A model generated the notes under the pieces. That model searched no databases. It was not told where the DNA came from and saw nothing but the letters and a program-made list of their open reading frames with translations. Shown here in pieces: positions 48,581-49,029 of a DNA stretch of 49,029 bases; position 1 is the stretch's first letter; every line of letters begins with the position of its first letter. Both the position numbers and the translations under genes were made by a program. Source of the stretch: Sneathiella sp. GTDB taxonomy: Bacteria; Pseudomonadota; Alphaproteobacteria; Sneathiellales; Sneathiellaceae. The DNA lies in contig PAKP01000018.1 of the NCBI GenBank assembly GCA_002706985.1, positions 1 through 49,029 on the forward strand. The letters run 5' to 3'.

Positions 48581-48844
48581 ATGAGCCCAACCGATGTCGT
48601 CGACGTGGTACGCGAAGCGATTTGGGTCCTGTTGGCCGTTGCCGCACCGGTAATGCTTGTCGCATTAGGTGTTGGACTGGTGATCGCCCTTATTCAGGCA
48701 TTGACGCAGGTACAGGAAATGACGCTTGTCTTCGTGCCCAAGATTCTGGCGATCTTTCTGTCTTTAATCATTTTCATGCCCTTCATGATTTCCTCGATGA
48801 TCGGGCTCATGGAACAGATTGCTCAGCGTATTTCGGGCACATGA
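48581..48844 (+). CDS. fliQ: FliQ, flagellar type III export gate protein
   Basis: An 87-residue protein with two membrane helices: AIWVLLAVAAPVMLVALGVGLVIALIQALTQVQEMTLVFVPK and ILAIFLSLIIFMPFMISSMI. It forms the export gate with FliP and FliR. The next gene, fliR, starts 17 bases later. Confidence 0.95.
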   Translation: MSPTDVVDVVREAIWVLLAVAAPVMLVALGVGLVIALIQALTQVQEMTLVFVPKILAIFLSLIIFMPFMISSMIGLMEQIAQRISGT

Positions 48845-48861
48845 CGACCGGTGGCACCTAG

Positions 48862-49029
48862 ATGCTGGATGAGTTTCTCAGCGTTAATATTTTCGCCTAT
48901 CTTCTGGTTTTTATCCGCCTCGGCGCGGCCTTCATGGTTGTTCCTGGTTTCGGGGAAGCGTTTGTCCCGGCCCGTGTCCGCCTTGGGATTGCCCTTACGG
49001 TAAGTTTACTGGTCTTGCCCTTCGCGGCC
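48862..49029 (+). CDS. fliR: FliR, flagellar export gate protein (partial, cut by the window end)
   Basis: An open frame from ATG 48862 to the last base (56 codons, no stop). It encodes LDEFLSVNIFAYLLVFIRLGAAFMVVPGFGEAFVPARVRLGIALTVSLLV, the typical start of FliR. It follows fliQ by 17 bases. The rest lies beyond the window. Confidence 0.9.
   Translation, partial: MLDEFLSVNIFAYLLVFIRLGAAFMVVPGFGEAFVPARVRLGIALTVSLLVLPFAA

Noticed and set aside
1..49029. CRISPR arrays, tRNA or rRNA genes, prophage and known metabolite riboswitches
   Set aside because: I looked for regular repeat-spacer units, tRNA arms and phage genes on both strands and saw none. Weak RNA elements could still be missed without a covariance search.

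Overview
This window looks like the chromosome of a free-living, flagellated, probably marine or halotolerant alphaproteobacterium. That is an inference from gene content: ectoine synthesis with a dedicated aspartokinase, a very large phosphonate-use region, alphaproteobacterial-style fliO/fliP and flgB-flgC-fliE-fliQ-fliR gene orders, and moderately high GC with AT-rich intergenic regions. No rRNA, tRNA or CRISPR array was seen, and I cannot name the genus.

Layout. Bases 1-4564 are an IS-bounded segment. The right end of an IS6-type element (1-57) cuts off a molybdenum-hydroxylase medium-subunit gene. A coxG-like gene and an alpha/beta hydrolase follow on the minus strand, then a divergent aldehyde dehydrogenase with a perfect palindrome in its promoter. 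A second IS6-type element (3734-4564) follows, whose transposase carries an in-frame amber codon. An AT-rich 670-base gap leads to a PotABCD-type ABC importer (5235-10389). The ectoine operon ectA-ectB-ectC-ask lies on the minus strand (14422-10523), with a divergent MarR regulator of EctR type. A flavoprotein and an ECF sigma / anti-sigma pair with a divergent DUF4394 secreted protein fill 15228-18906.

The core of the window is phosphonate metabolism (18909-42406). The C-P lyase operon phnGHIJKLMN sits behind a Pho box. A 2H-phosphoesterase gene and phnCDE run the other way behind a second Pho box. A divergent trio follows (choline-kinase-like, FAD/GcvT oxidoreductase, PhnZ-type HD oxygenase). 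Next come a LysR regulator, the 2-aminoethylphosphonate route phnW-phnA-phnY, and an AepXVW-type importer. The organism could thus recover phosphate from broad phosphonates by C-P lyase, and carbon, nitrogen and phosphorus from 2-aminoethylphosphonate by the hydrolytic route. The trio may open a third route for N-methylated or hydroxylated aminophosphonates. A 22-base near-identical dyad motif upstream of phnW and of aepX suggests a shared regulator, plausibly the LysR protein.

After a phosphopantetheinyl transferase, the rest is flagellar. On the minus strand are a FlhB C-domain protein, a small coiled-coil gene, fliO, fliP, an EndoU-type nuclease, an overlapping small gene and a FlgC-like protein. 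On the plus strand are a DJ-1/PfpI-like protein lacking its cysteine, then flgB, flgC, fliE, fliQ and the start of fliR. The EndoU gene with its overlapping partner inside a flagellar export operon is the most surprising arrangement here. The PhnZ-type trio is the best candidate for new metabolism.
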